Assembly (NCBI GenBank): GCA_016868895.1 | Contig: VGFK01000003.1 | Location: forward strand, 124,001-188,000 | Source of the DNA: Bacteroidota bacterium | Lineage (GTDB): Bacteria > Bacteroidota > Bacteroidia > Chitinophagales > Chitinophagaceae | Direction: 5' to 3' | DNA: 64,000 nt | In this document: positions 51,125-61,408 of the stretch, piece by piece | Layout of the letters: each line of letters begins with the position of its first letter | Numbering within the stretch: the stretch's first letter is position 1 | Translations under genes and position numbers: made by a program | The notes under the pieces: generated by a model | The model's input: only the letters and a program-made list of their open reading frames with translations | What the model was told of the DNA's origin: nothing | Databases searched by the model: none

Positions 51125-52798
51125 ATGAAGCAAGTTCTTATTGCAGTGATGCTGATGTGTGCTTCTTCTGCTGTTGCTCAGAATGGTACGCCTTACTTTA
51201 GTTATCCGCTTTCAGTGCCCCCGCGGCTCAATGCTAATTTTGGAGAAATGCGTCCCAATCATTTTCACATGGGACTTGACCTGAATACCCTTTCGCAAGA
51301 AAACCTCCCGGTATATGCCCCCGCTGATGGATTCATCTCCCGCATGAAAATAGAAACCGGGGGTTTTGGCAGAGCCATCTACCTGGATCATCCCAATGGC
51401 ACCACCACGCTGTATGCGCACATGAACCGCTTCATCCCGGCGGCCGAGCGCTTCCTAGAAGACCAGCAGTATGCACAAAAGACCTGGAAAATCGATTTGA
51501 CCGTTCCCAAAGAAAAATTTCCCGTTAAAAAAGGACAGCTGATTGGGTACAGTGGCAATACCGGTGCATCTCAAGGACCGCATGTTCATTTTGAAATTCG
51601 GGACACCAAAACGGAGAACTGCTTAAACCCGCTGCGGTTCGATTTTCCTCCTCACGATCAAACTCCACCGGACCTGCACCGACTGATCTTCTATGACCGC
51701 AGCAAGAGCATCTATGAGCAAATGCCTTTTGTGTTTCACCTTATCAAAAAAGGCAGCGCCTATGTGCCATCTTCTCCTGTGGAGCTTCCGTTCGACAACA
51801 CCTTTATTGCCATACAGGCCACCGACCGCGTTACCGGCGCTCCCAATACAAATGGGATTTTCAAGGCACTCTTAACCAAGAATAACCAGCTCATCAATGG
51901 ATTTGAATTGGAAAATATCAGTTACGATAAAACCCGCTACCTCAACGGACACATCGATCATGCCCATAAATCCAGAGGGGGAGCTTACTTTCAGCTATTG
52001 TTCCCGCCAAAACAATTTGATCTTCCAATTTACAAGAACGACTCGCGATCCATTCCTGTTCCGCAAACCGCAACATCGTTTGAGATCGATGTGTACGATG
52101 CAGAAGAAAATAAATCGACCATTCAGTTTACCCTGAAAAAAAAGATAGGTCATGCTGCTTCGCATACTCATCCAGGAGCGGATTTTATTGCAGGTATGCT
52201 GAATGTGTATGAAGACGAAGAAGTGCAGCTGGTGTTTGACGAACATGCTTTTTACGACAACTTCCATTTTGAATTGAAAAAATACTATGCCCTTGGTCCC
52301 TCTGAACGTTCTTCTACGTTCCACGCATTACCGGAGTCCGTTCCCGTTCAGACCTATTTTTCGATGCGCATCAAACCCAATATCGCGCTAGCATTGGTCG
52401 ATACGAGTCGATTGGTCATCAAACGTCAACTCAAACACAAAACAGAAATCACCAAAGCAGTTATGGAAAAAGGATGGGCCACTGCTTCATTTCGGGAAAT
52501 GGGCTCTTTCCAGTTGCTGGAAGATCAAATTCCCCCTACGATTGGCACTGCACTGCGCGACGGTGCACGGTTGGTCAATGGCAGCCGGATATCTTTTTTT
52601 GTTACCGATAACCTCAAGGAAATCAGCTCGTTCAATGCGGAGGTCGATGGACAGTGGCTCTTGTTCAAACCTTCCGGTTCCACCTACAGCTATACGGTCG
52701 ACGAACATGTTCCCAATGGCGAACATCTGTTGACCGTTGTTGTTAATGATGAAGCGGGAAACGAAACAACCCGCTCGTATCGAATCATCAAAAACTAA
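51125..52798 (+). CDS. M23 family metallopeptidase, secreted
   Basis: Signal peptide; HFHMGLDLNT, TLYAHMNRF, GASQGPHVHFEIRD. Confidence 0.92.
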   Translation: MKQVLIAVMLMCASSAVAQNGTPYFSYPLSVPPRLNANFGEMRPNHFHMGLDLNTLSQENLPVYAPADGFISRMKIETGGFGRAIYLDHPNGTTTLYAHMNRFIPAAERFLEDQQYAQKTWKIDLTVPKEKFPVKKGQLIGYSGNTGASQGPHVHFEIRDTKTENCLNPLRFDFPPHDQTPPDLHRLIFYDRSKSIYEQMPFVFHLIKKGSAYVPSSPVELPFDNTFIAIQATDRVTGAPNTNGIFKALLTKNNQLINGFELENISYDKTRYLNGHIDHAHKSRGGAYFQLLFPPKQFDLPIYKNDSRSIPVPQTATSFEIDVYDAEENKSTIQFTLKKKIGHAASHTHPGADFIAGMLNVYEDEEVQLVFDEHAFYDNFHFELKKYYALGPSERSSTFHALPESVPVQTYFSMRIKPNIALALVDTSRLVIKRQLKHKTEITKAVMEKGWATASFREMGSFQLLEDQIPPTIGTALRDGARLVNGSRISFFVTDNLKEISSFNAEVDGQWLLFKPSGSTYSYTVDEHVPNGEHLLTVVVNDEAGNETTRSYRIIKN

Positions 52799-52801
52799 AG
52801 T

Positions 52802-53266
52802 ATGGCTGTACAGGAAGGAAAAAAAGCTCCTTCGTTCAAAGGAATCGATCAGGATGGAGCGCCCATTCAACTCGCTGATTTCAAAGGGAAAAAATTAGCC
52901 TTGTATTTCTATCCCAAAGACGATACCAGCACCTGTACCGTTCAGGCCTGTAATCTTCGAGACGGCTTCAAGTCGCTTGCAAAAAAAGGAATCGAAGTGA
53001 TTGGGGTAAGTCCGGACGATGAAACCTCGCACAAAAAGTTCATCTCTAAACACAAGCTTCCCTTCCGCATCATCGCCGATACTAAAAAAGCGGTCATCGA
53101 GAAATACGGGGTATGGGGGGAGAAACAACTCTATGGGAATAAATACATGGGGGTGTTCAGGACCACATTCCTGATTGATGAAACAGGAAAAATCATCAAA
53201 ATCATTACCAAGCCGAAAGTAAAGGAACACGCTGCAGAAATCGAGGCAGGATTTGGATTAAAGTAG
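52802..53266 (+). CDS. Thioredoxin-dependent peroxiredoxin, BCP type
   Basis: LYFYPKDDTSTCTVQACNLRDGF; FRTTFLIDETGKI. Confidence 0.94.
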   Translation: MAVQEGKKAPSFKGIDQDGAPIQLADFKGKKLALYFYPKDDTSTCTVQACNLRDGFKSLAKKGIEVIGVSPDDETSHKKFISKHKLPFRIIADTKKAVIEKYGVWGEKQLYGNKYMGVFRTTFLIDETGKIIKIITKPKVKEHAAEIEAGFGLK

Positions 53267-54001
53267 CCAGCTTACTTCTCCGTGCTGGAGGGCTTCCTCT
53301 TCTTCATGCCGGACCAGTAATTGTCCTGTTCGGTTCACTCCTAATATGTATGCCTCCTTTTTCCACCGCGGTGTTTGCAGCAGAACAGGTTGATCTTTTT
53401 TAAACAGAACGGAGGAGTACGCGTGTAAGATTTCCTGCTCACTGATGTGATCTTGTTGAGTTAAATGCTGATGCATCAGGGTGCAGAGTTCTTGGGCAAG
53501 CATTTGGGGTGCATAGGATTTCCCGGTAATCTGTTTGAGTGATACCGGTCGAACAGCCGTTGCATCAAATGCTGTTTGATTGATATTGATGCCAATGCCT
53601 ACAAAGGCGGCTTCCCAGATGCCATTTCGAACAGCATTCTCAATCAGGATTCCACCTGCCTTTCTGTCACGCCAATAAATATCGTTGGGCCACTTGATGG
53701 ATGTTTCATCGCCTGCGTAGGAATGAAAAAAATCGTAGCAGCAGCGTGCGATCTGGGCATTGAAAACAAAAGCATTGTGCGGGTCGCGTGCTCTGCAATC
53801 CACGATAACCGTGAGCACGATGTTGGCTCCTTTTTGACTTTGCCAGTTTCGATCCCGCTGACCCCTTCCCTGGGTTTGTTCTATCGCAAAAAATGCGGTT
53901 CCATATTCAGCCAACCCCATGCGAAACTGATCTTTGGCATGGTTATTGGAACTATCTACTGTGTCCAACTGTATAAATGGCTTTCCGATCATAGGGGACA
54001 T
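53258..54001 (-). CDS. birA: Biotin--[acetyl-CoA-carboxylase] ligase
   Basis: TQGRGQRDRNWQSQKGANIVLTV; IKWPNDIYWRDRKAGGILIE; FVGIGININQ. Confidence 0.93.
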   Translation of the reverse strand: MSPMIGKPFIQLDTVDSSNNHAKDQFRMGLAEYGTAFFAIEQTQGRGQRDRNWQSQKGANIVLTVIVDCRARDPHNAFVFNAQIARCCYDFFHSYAGDETSIKWPNDIYWRDRKAGGILIENAVRNGIWEAAFVGIGININQTAFDATAVRPVSLKQITGKSYAPQMLAQELCTLMHQHLTQQDHISEQEILHAYSSVLFKKDQPVLLQTPRWKKEAYILGVNRTGQLLVRHEEEEALQHGEVSWLL

Positions 54002-54028
54002 CCTTGAGGAGGAAAATTATCCTTATTT

Positions 54029-54523
54029 TTGGGCAAGTTACAAAGGAACATAAAAAGCACCCATTTGGCATCCCGCACCGAAGCAGCAACTCCTCCGAAA
54101 AAGATCGTCCGACTCAACAGGAATAGCAAAATCCTAAACGTAATCCTTGAAGCCATTCGGGATAAAAAAGGAGAAAAACTGGTATCCCTTGACTTGAGGA
54201 AGATTCCTGAGGCGGTGGCTGATTTTTTCGTGGTCTGTGAGGCCAGTTCTACCGTACAGGTGAAAGCCATCGCTGACCGGGTGGAAGAGGCGGTAAAGAA
54301 GGAGTGTGGCGAACTTCCGTATAAGCACGAAGGGCATGGAGCCAGTCAGTGGATTCTGGTGGACTTTGTGAACGTGGTGGTGCATGTTTTTCTGAGTGAG
54401 ACCCGGAAGTTTTACCGGCTGGAAGAGATGTGGGGCGACGGACTTTCCGATGAGGAGGAGGTGGAAGAACCAAAATCGCCTAAATCTGTTGTTAATCGTA
54501 AGAAAAAGGTTTCGAAAAAATAA
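54029..54523 (+). CDS. rsfS: Ribosomal silencing factor
   Basis: DLRKIPEAVADFFVVCEASSTVQVKAIAD, HEGHGASQWILVDFVNVVVHVF, RLEEMWGD. Confidence 0.93.
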   Translation: MGKLQRNIKSTHLASRTEAATPPKKIVRLNRNSKILNVILEAIRDKKGEKLVSLDLRKIPEAVADFFVVCEASSTVQVKAIADRVEEAVKKECGELPYKHEGHGASQWILVDFVNVVVHVFLSETRKFYRLEEMWGDGLSDEEEVEEPKSPKSVVNRKKKVSKK

Positions 54524-54532
54524 AGTGAACGT

Positions 54533-56551
54533 ATGAGTCAGGAAGAGCAGCAAAACGAGAAGCGACAAAATCCATTCTCCCCATTTAAAAAGAAGGGAGA
54601 TGGCAATGGCCCTTCTCAGCGCGGACCCCGTTTCAGTTTCTATTGGATCTATGTAATTGCCGCAGTCGTGCTGATCGGTTATCAGGTCATGAGAGGGGTA
54701 AGTCCGGACGCCAGCACCATCACGGAGCTGGAATTCCGGCAAAAGATGCTCGATAAAAACCATGTTGAGAAACTGGAGCCGGTGAAGAACAAGGGAGTGG
54801 TCCGGGTATACATCAAAAGGGACAGCTTGGAAAACCCTGTTTACAAAGAACTGTTTGGCGCCAAGAAATTGGTCTATGCCAAGGCCTCAAAAGGACCGCA
54901 CTTTCAGTTCAGTTATTCAAAAGTGGACGATTATCAAGAAAATATTGATACGTATTTCAGTCAGCATCCTGAGGTGACACCGGTGAAAGTCGATCCCGTC
55001 AGCGATCCTGAATTTTTCGGTCCATTGGTGAATTTCCTGTTTCCGCTCCTCATGTTCGGGTTGTTGTTTGTGCTGATGATGCGAAAAATGGGCGGAGGTG
55101 CTGGTGGTGCCGGAGGTGGTGGAATTTTCAGCATTGGAAAATCAAAAGCACAACTCTTTGATAAAGGAACCCGTGTCAACATAACGTTTCAGGATGTAGC
55201 GGGGCTGGACGAGGCCAAGCAGGAGGTGATGGAGATTGTGGATTTCCTGAAGAATCCTAAAAAGTATACTGCACTCGGAGGAAAGATACCCAAGGGCGCC
55301 TTGTTGATTGGTCCGCCCGGGACTGGCAAAACCCTCCTAGCAAAAGCAATGGCGGGTGAAGCACAGGTACCCTTCTTTTCCATTTCCGGATCTGATTTCG
55401 TGGAGATGTTTGTGGGAGTGGGTGCCAGCCGTGTCCGTGATTTATTCAAGCAGGCCCGTGAAAAATCGCCCTGTATCATTTTCATCGACGAGATCGATGC
55501 AATTGGTCGTACCCGGGGAAAGAACGTAATGATGAGCAACGATGAACGCGAGAACACCCTGAATCAGTTGCTGGTGGAAATGGATGGTTTCGGTGGCGAC
55601 AGCGGCATCATCATTCTGGCGGCCACCAATCGCCCCGATGTACTCGACAGCGCCCTGCTGCGCCCCGGTCGATTCGATCGGCAAATCAGCATCGACAAAC
55701 CGGACGTCAAGGGGAGAGAAAGTATTTTTCATGTGCACCTCAAGCCCATCAAGCATTCTGAGAAATTGGATATCCATAAACTGGCTGAACAGACACCTGG
55801 ATTTGCAGGCGCCGATATTGCCAATGTCTGCAATGAAGCCGCCCTGATTGCTGCCCGGAAAGGCAAGGAGATGGTGGAGATGGATGATTTTCAGGACGCA
55901 ATTGATCGTGTGATCGGAGGACTGGAAAAGAAGAACAAAATAATTTTACCGGAGGAAAAAAAGATCATCGCCTATCATGAAGCGGGACATGCCGTTTGCG
56001 GCTGGTACCTGGAACACGCCTATCCGTTGCTGAAGGTCACCATTGTTCCCCGCGGAGTGGCCGCATTGGGGTACGCGCAGTATACTCCCAAAGAACAATA
56101 CCTCTACAATACGGAGCAATTGACGGATCAAATGTGCATGACCTTGGGCGGAAGGGCCAGCGAAGAAATCTTCTTTGGAAAAATTTCAACCGGTGCACAA
56201 AACGATCTGCAACAGGTCACCCGCATGTCCTATGCTATGGTGACGGTGTATGGCATGAGTGAAAAAGTAGGTAATGTAAGTTTTTACGATCCTCAACAGG
56301 AAAATACATTCACCAAGCCATACAGCGAGGAGACCGGTAAATTGATTGACGATGAGGTGAGGGTACTGGTCGACCGCGCCTACATCCGCACCCTGCAATT
56401 GCTCCAAGAGAAAAAAGAGGATGTTGAAAAGATTGCATTAGCACTTTTGGATCGTGAAGTATTGCACCAGCAAGACGTGGAAGATCTCATCGGGAAACGA
56501 CCCTACGGTGAAAAAAAGATCTTTGCTACGGATGAAGTCAATCCTGAATAA
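54533..56551 (+). CDS. ftsH: ATP-dependent zinc metalloprotease FtsH
   Basis: [37 protein letters not shown] zinc site. Confidence 0.98.
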   Translation: MSQEEQQNEKRQNPFSPFKKKGDGNGPSQRGPRFSFYWIYVIAAVVLIGYQVMRGVSPDASTITELEFRQKMLDKNHVEKLEPVKNKGVVRVYIKRDSLENPVYKELFGAKKLVYAKASKGPHFQFSYSKVDDYQENIDTYFSQHPEVTPVKVDPVSDPEFFGPLVNFLFPLLMFGLLFVLMMRKMGGGAGGAGGGGIFSIGKSKAQLFDKGTRVNITFQDVAGLDEAKQEVMEIVDFLKNPKKYTALGGKIPKGALLIGPPGTGKTLLAKAMAGEAQVPFFSISGSDFVEMFVGVGASRVRDLFKQAREKSPCIIFIDEIDAIGRTRGKNVMMSNDERENTLNQLLVEMDGFGGDSGIIILAATNRPDVLDSALLRPGRFDRQISIDKPDVKGRESIFHVHLKPIKHSEKLDIHKLAEQTPGFAGADIANVCNEAALIAARKGKEMVEMDDFQDAIDRVIGGLEKKNKIILPEEKKIIAYHEAGHAVCGWYLEHAYPLLKVTIVPRGVAALGYAQYTPKEQYLYNTEQLTDQMCMTLGGRASEEIFFGKISTGAQNDLQQVTRMSYAMVTVYGMSEKVGNVSFYDPQQENTFTKPYSEETGKLIDDEVRVLVDRAYIRTLQLLQEKKEDVEKIALALLDREVLHQQDVEDLIGKRPYGEKKIFATDEVNPE

Positions 56552-56553
56552 AC

Positions 56554-57189
56554 ATGGAGGCCTCTACCGGAAAAGAAACCATTCTCAAGAATATTCGTGC
56601 GGCCCTTACGCATGCCACGGATATTCCGTTTCCACATGTTGAGAGGACTGAGTTTTCGTTTGATGCTGCCTCAGATGATTTGGCGGTTTTATTTGCCGAA
56701 CGATTTACTTCGCTGCTAGGAAAATTCAGCATCTGTGAAAGCGAGCAGGATTTGGTTGTGCAATTGACGGACCTGGTGGAGCAGCAAGGGTGGAAAGAGA
56801 TGTACTGTACCGATGAAAATATACGAGCCGCGCTTGGTTCGTTTGGATTTGGTCCCTTCTCAGAAAAACCATTGGTGGATGCCGATGTATCCATTACCAT
56901 CTGTGAGGCGCTGGTTGCTCGAACCGGTACTCTGGTGTTGAGCAGTGCTGTTTCATCCGGAAGGACCACCAGTGTCTATGCCCCCGTCCATATCTGCATT
57001 GCCAAGGCCAGTCAGTTGGTCTATGATATCCACGATGCAATTGGAATGTTACAGCAGAAGTATGGCACACAATTGCCTTCGATGATCAGTTTTGCAACCG
57101 GACCCAGTCGCACGGCCGATATTGAAAAAACCCTTGTTGTAGGCGTTCATGGTCCCAAAGAGGTGTATTGTTTACTCTTGGATTCATAA
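56554..57189 (+). CDS. LUD domain (LutC/YkgG-like) protein
   Basis: ITICEALVARTGTLVLSSA, ISFATGPSRTADIEKTLVVGVHGPKE. Confidence 0.9.
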   Translation: MEASTGKETILKNIRAALTHATDIPFPHVERTEFSFDAASDDLAVLFAERFTSLLGKFSICESEQDLVVQLTDLVEQQGWKEMYCTDENIRAALGSFGFGPFSEKPLVDADVSITICEALVARTGTLVLSSAVSSGRTTSVYAPVHICIAKASQLVYDIHDAIGMLQQKYGTQLPSMISFATGPSRTADIEKTLVVGVHGPKEVYCLLLDS

Positions 57190-57225
57190 GATGCGTTTGC
57201 ACCCAATCCTGGATTATATTTGACT

Positions 57226-57984
57226 ATGCAAATTCCAGAGGGCAAGAAAGTATATTTCCTTTCTGATTTTCATTTAGGGGCTCCCGATTACCCGACTAGT
57301 TTAGTGCGGGAGAAACGAATTGTTCATTTTCTCGATTCCATTCGGCAGGATGCGGCGATGATCTTGGTGGTGGGCGACCTATTTGATTTTTGGTTTGAAT
57401 ACCGCTCTGTTGTTCCCAAGGGATTTGTTCGCATCTTGGGAAAACTCGCTGAGATTGCAGATGAAGGCATTCCAATCCATTTTTTTGTCGGCAACCACGA
57501 CATGTGGATGTCGGGTTATTTTGAAAAAGAACTGGGCATTGCCGTGCATCACCAACCCGTCTATTATCATTTTGGGCAAACATCGTTTCTGGTAGGTCAC
57601 GGAGACGGGCTAGGACACGGTGATCACGGGTACAAGCTGCTCAAAAAAATCTTCAGAAATCCTATCTGCCAATGGCTCTTTGGATTGATACCGCCACACA
57701 TCGGCATTTCGCTGGCCAATTATTTCAGCAAGCGAAGCAGGATCATGACGGGCACTACAGAAGATCAGTTTTTGGGTGAGGACAAAGAATGGCTGGTGCA
57801 CTATTGCCGAACCATTCTAAAACAGCAGCCGATCGATTTTTTTGTATTTGGACATCGCCATCTCCCCATCGACTATGCGCTTTCTCCAACAAGTCGTTAC
57901 ATCAACCTGGGAGATTGGGTTCGCTATAATTCTTACGCGGTATTTGATGGACAGCATCTTGAATTGAAAAACCATCCTGCATGA
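57226..57984 (+). CDS. lpxH: UDP-2,3-diacylglucosamine diphosphatase
   Basis: FLSDFHLGAP, VGDLFDFWFEY, VGNHDMWM, GHGDGLGHGDHGYK, FGHRHLP. Confidence 0.92.
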   Translation: MQIPEGKKVYFLSDFHLGAPDYPTSLVREKRIVHFLDSIRQDAAMILVVGDLFDFWFEYRSVVPKGFVRILGKLAEIADEGIPIHFFVGNHDMWMSGYFEKELGIAVHHQPVYYHFGQTSFLVGHGDGLGHGDHGYKLLKKIFRNPICQWLFGLIPPHIGISLANYFSKRSRIMTGTTEDQFLGEDKEWLVHYCRTILKQQPIDFFVFGHRHLPIDYALSPTSRYINLGDWVRYNSYAVFDGQHLELKNHPA

Positions 57985-58787
57985 GATCGTTTTTTTTGGT
58001 TCTGCTTCAATTCTGTTGGATAACAGTTCACGCACAGTCCATAGAATGGAAGCCAACCAAGATCGTTTTAGGAAATTTTGAGATGATGGTCCCGGATGAA
58101 TCGGGAAATGTCTGTGCACTTACCAAAGACGGCCAACTTAAAAAATATGCACCGAGCATGGATTCCATGGGCGTATTCAATGATATCCGCCGGTACGGCA
58201 AGCTGTACAGCATATCGGCAGATAACCCGCTCAGGGCCTTGCTGTTTTTCCGCGATTTTAAAACAATCTTGGTCCTTGATCGGTTCCTGCAGGTGGTGAA
58301 CCGCATTGATGTGCGCAAGGCTGGAATATTTCAGGCTAAGGCGGTGGGACAGAGTTACGACAATAAGATTTGGATCTTTGATGAACAAGCAAGCAAGCTG
58401 AAAAAAATCGACAATGAGGGGAAAGTGGCTATGGAGACTGCCGACTTGCGACTCGCCTTGAATGAGACCATTGTGCCGACTGTACTCTTTGATCTCGGAG
58501 GACTCGTTTATGTATATGATCCGGAGAAAGGATTGTTTTCATTTGATTACTACGGAGCACTCAACAAACGAGTTGCTTTCCTGGGATGGGAGTCTGTCTA
58601 CCCATTGGGTAAGAATATTATCGGGTACAGCCATGGGAAATGGACCATCTATCGGCCCGGCACAATTGAAACACAGGAAATAGCGGTACCCAGCGGGTGG
58701 ACTGATTTTAAGCAGATTCGACTCATGTTGGGCTATGGTTGTGCTCTGAATGCCGATGGGTTAATTAAATTTGATTGGAAATACTAA
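57981..58787 (+). CDS. Secreted propeller-like protein of unknown function
   Basis: Signal peptide MRSFFLVLLQFCWITVHAQ; repetitive beta-blade-like sequence; overlaps lpxH by 4 bp. Confidence 0.7.
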   Translation: MRSFFLVLLQFCWITVHAQSIEWKPTKIVLGNFEMMVPDESGNVCALTKDGQLKKYAPSMDSMGVFNDIRRYGKLYSISADNPLRALLFFRDFKTILVLDRFLQVVNRIDVRKAGIFQAKAVGQSYDNKIWIFDEQASKLKKIDNEGKVAMETADLRLALNETIVPTVLFDLGGLVYVYDPEKGLFSFDYYGALNKRVAFLGWESVYPLGKNIIGYSHGKWTIYRPGTIETQEIAVPSGWTDFKQIRLMLGYGCALNADGLIKFDWKY

Positions 58788-58790
58788 GCA

Positions 58791-59864
58791 ATGGGACCAC
58801 TGGATACCATCATTTGGGAAAATGCCATTTGGGAATATGCATTAATCACAGGCATTCTCTTGTTTGTCATCATCCTGAAACGAAGAGCCGGTAAGAAAAT
58901 AACACGGGTAGTATTTTACTTTTTCAGAAGAATGGGAAGGGTGATCGACGAAGAGCGGTTCCTTGAACTGGTGCTCCCTCCGTTGGAAAACTTTATTGTT
59001 GCACTCACAGCATTTATTTTATTGGATGAGCTGAACTTTCCCAGTGAGTTTAAATTTAAAATTTTACGGGTTGGCTCGGATGTCATTCTGGAGCGGATCG
59101 GCATTTGCATTTTGTTATTTCTGTTTTTTCAGACCTTACTCCGGGTGATCGATTACCTGGCGGTGATCATGGAAAAGAAAGCCAATCAGTCGCGCGACAT
59201 GACCGATGATCAGCTCATCATTTTTTTCAGGGAGTTCCTGAAAGCCATTCTGATCATCCTCTGTATTTTGTTGATGATTCGATTTGTATTCAATCAGGAC
59301 ATCACCAAGTTACTTGCGGGACTGAGCATTGTGGGTGCGGCTATCGCACTGGCCGCAAAGGAAAGCATTGAAAACCTCATCGCCTCATTCATCATCTTCT
59401 TTGATAAACCGTTCATGGTAGGCGACCTCTTAAAAGTGAATCAAATTACCGGAACAGTTGAGAAAATTGGATTGCGCAGTACGCGTATCCGCAGTACGGA
59501 TAAGTCGTATGTCACCATCCCCAACAAACAAATGGTAGACAGCATCGTCGATAACCTTTCCATGCGCGACAAGCGAAGAGTAGAAATTGTCCTGCAACTG
59601 GATCTGAAAACCGATCGCTCCAAGCTGGACCAGTTCATGCAAGAGCTCCGTGTTCGGCTAGCCGCACCCCGCATTCAAGATGCGTCAGTGCTCCTTTCCG
59701 ATATCCGCATCGATTCCTACGTAGTGACAGTCGAATACTATACTGAACCCATTGCGATAGGCGAATTCAATGAAGTGAAACAAGCCGTCAACCTATCCGT
59801 CATGGATCTTATCGAAACGAATGGAATAAGTGTTGCCGGGAAAAATCGACCGCTTTCGCTTTAG
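58791..59864 (+). CDS. MscS-family mechanosensitive ion channel
   Basis: AGLSIVGAAIALAAKESIENLIASFIIFFDKPFMVGDLL; GLRSTRIRSTDKSYVTIPN. Confidence 0.93.
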   Translation: MGPLDTIIWENAIWEYALITGILLFVIILKRRAGKKITRVVFYFFRRMGRVIDEERFLELVLPPLENFIVALTAFILLDELNFPSEFKFKILRVGSDVILERIGICILLFLFFQTLLRVIDYLAVIMEKKANQSRDMTDDQLIIFFREFLKAILIILCILLMIRFVFNQDITKLLAGLSIVGAAIALAAKESIENLIASFIIFFDKPFMVGDLLKVNQITGTVEKIGLRSTRIRSTDKSYVTIPNKQMVDSIVDNLSMRDKRRVEIVLQLDLKTDRSKLDQFMQELRVRLAAPRIQDASVLLSDIRIDSYVVTVEYYTEPIAIGEFNEVKQAVNLSVMDLIETNGISVAGKNRPLSL

Positions 59865-60283
59865 GATAGGGTAGACTTGAGTTCGAGCAGCATAGCTCTT
59901 ATGTTCTTCAGTACTTGTATGGTCTCAAAGGATTCGTTGACGTGTTTTCCTTTTTTGAGAAATGCTTTTGCACCTTTGATGGTGTATTTCTTTTCCTTGA
60001 GCAAAAAGTGAATCAGCTTCAGGTTACGAATGTCTTCCGGACGAAAAAGCCGATCTCCCTTTCTATTTTTTCTCGGTTTGAGGATGTCAAACTCTTTCTC
60101 CCAGAATCGGAGCAGGGAAATGTTGACGCCAAACATTTCTGCCACTTCGCCAATCGGATAATACTGTTTACTGTCCAGTGTAGCATCATCGGGAACATTC
60201 AAGTACAGTGAAGTAGAAGATGCTTCGGATTCAGAAACCGAATCGTTTTGATCGCGATGGAATATGTCCAGCTGATTGTACAT
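59861..60283 (-). CDS. MerR-family transcriptional regulator
   Basis: YYPIGEVAEMFGVNISLLRFWEKEFDILKPRKNRKGDRLFRPEDIRNLKLIHFLLKE. Confidence 0.93.
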   Translation of the reverse strand: MYNQLDIFHRDQNDSVSESEASSTSLYLNVPDDATLDSKQYYPIGEVAEMFGVNISLLRFWEKEFDILKPRKNRKGDRLFRPEDIRNLKLIHFLLKEKKYTIKGAKAFLKKGKHVNESFETIQVLKNIRAMLLELKSTLS

Positions 60284-60339
60284 CTATACGAAAATAACCT
60301 GTTTACAGGATCTCCTGTGGTGGAGTTATGCACATTGGA

Positions 60340-61311
60340 TCAGTCGAACGACTGATTGCGGGAGGCAGCAAGTTTCAGGATGCGCTGGTACTGTTCCGGT
60401 GTAAGGTCGTTGTAAAAAAAGTAGATAGGGTCGAGGTGTTTTTTCCCCTTGATGACTTCATAGTGCAAGTGTGCGCCGGTTGATTTTCCGCTGTTGCCCA
60501 CATATCCTATGATTTCTCCTCGTTTAACGCGTTGTCCCTTTTTGGCTTTGATTCTGTACATGTGACCGTAGAGGGTTGAGTACGAGTAGCCGTGGCTGAT
60601 GACGACATGATTGCCGTATCCGTTACCCAAATTTCCAGCTGTTCGCACAACACCATCTGCTGTTGCGTAAATAGGGGTACCCTGCGGAGCACTGAAATCG
60701 AGTCCGGGGTGAAATTTTACCGTCTTGTAGAGCGGGTCAATGCGATAGCCAAATCCGGAGGATAACCGATTCAGCGTGCGGTTGCTGATGGGCTGAATGG
60801 CAGGTGTGCTGGCCAATAATTTTTCCTTGTTCCGGATCATGCCCTCTATTTCTTTATAGGAACGCTCTTGAACAGCCATCCGGTTGTAAACCGTACTCAG
60901 GGCATTATTGATGCCTTCTGCAATTTGTGCGTTATCCATGGAAGCCACGACTTGCAGTTCTTTCCGCTTTTCAATGTTTTTGGCACGGGCACTGTCGGGA
61001 ATGGGACGGGCTTCGAATACCGAACGATATACTTCATTGTCGCGCTGCTCCAATTGCTTTAAGCGGTCTTCAATATCCGAAAGTTTGGTGGTGTAGATGC
61101 GATTGTTTTCCTGAGCATTTTCAAGCTGTACTTTTAGGAGCTTTTCTTTTGGGGAATCGATGAATCGAAAGGCAATGGCCACGATGATCAACCCGGTAAC
61201 AATGGCAGTGGAAATGAAGGCAAATACCCGCAGGAGGGTGATCCTGAACGGGGTCACCGCTTTCTCGTAGCGAAGGGTCTGTGTGTTGTAATAATATTTG
61301 ACCTTTTTCAT
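60340..61311 (-). CDS. M23 family peptidase, single N-terminal TM
   Basis: SGFGYRIDPLYKTVKFHPGLDFSAPQGTPIYA, LYGHMYRI, GAHLHYEV; start assigned to MKKVKYYYN. Confidence 0.93.
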   Translation of the reverse strand: MKKVKYYYNTQTLRYEKAVTPFRITLLRVFAFISTAIVTGLIIVAIAFRFIDSPKEKLLKVQLENAQENNRIYTTKLSDIEDRLKQLEQRDNEVYRSVFEARPIPDSARAKNIEKRKELQVVASMDNAQIAEGINNALSTVYNRMAVQERSYKEIEGMIRNKEKLLASTPAIQPISNRTLNRLSSGFGYRIDPLYKTVKFHPGLDFSAPQGTPIYATADGVVRTAGNLGNGYGNHVVISHGYSYSTLYGHMYRIKAKKGQRVKRGEIIGYVGNSGKSTGAHLHYEVIKGKKHLDPIYFFYNDLTPEQYQRILKLAASRNQSFD

Positions 61312-61357
61312 CGGCTGTCCGTGCCTAATCGTGTATTTTTGCTCACCCCGGGAGGCA

Positions 61358-61365
61358 CAAATATA
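61358..61365 (-). promoter_or_regulatory. Possible -7 box (TATATTTG) for the M23 peptidase gene
   Basis: Minus strand TATATTTG matches TAnnTTTG, 46 nt upstream of the assigned ATG. Confidence 0.35.
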
Positions 61366-61408
61366 GCCTTTAGATCCTAAGAGAATTCTTAATAAATCGC
61401 TTAAACAG

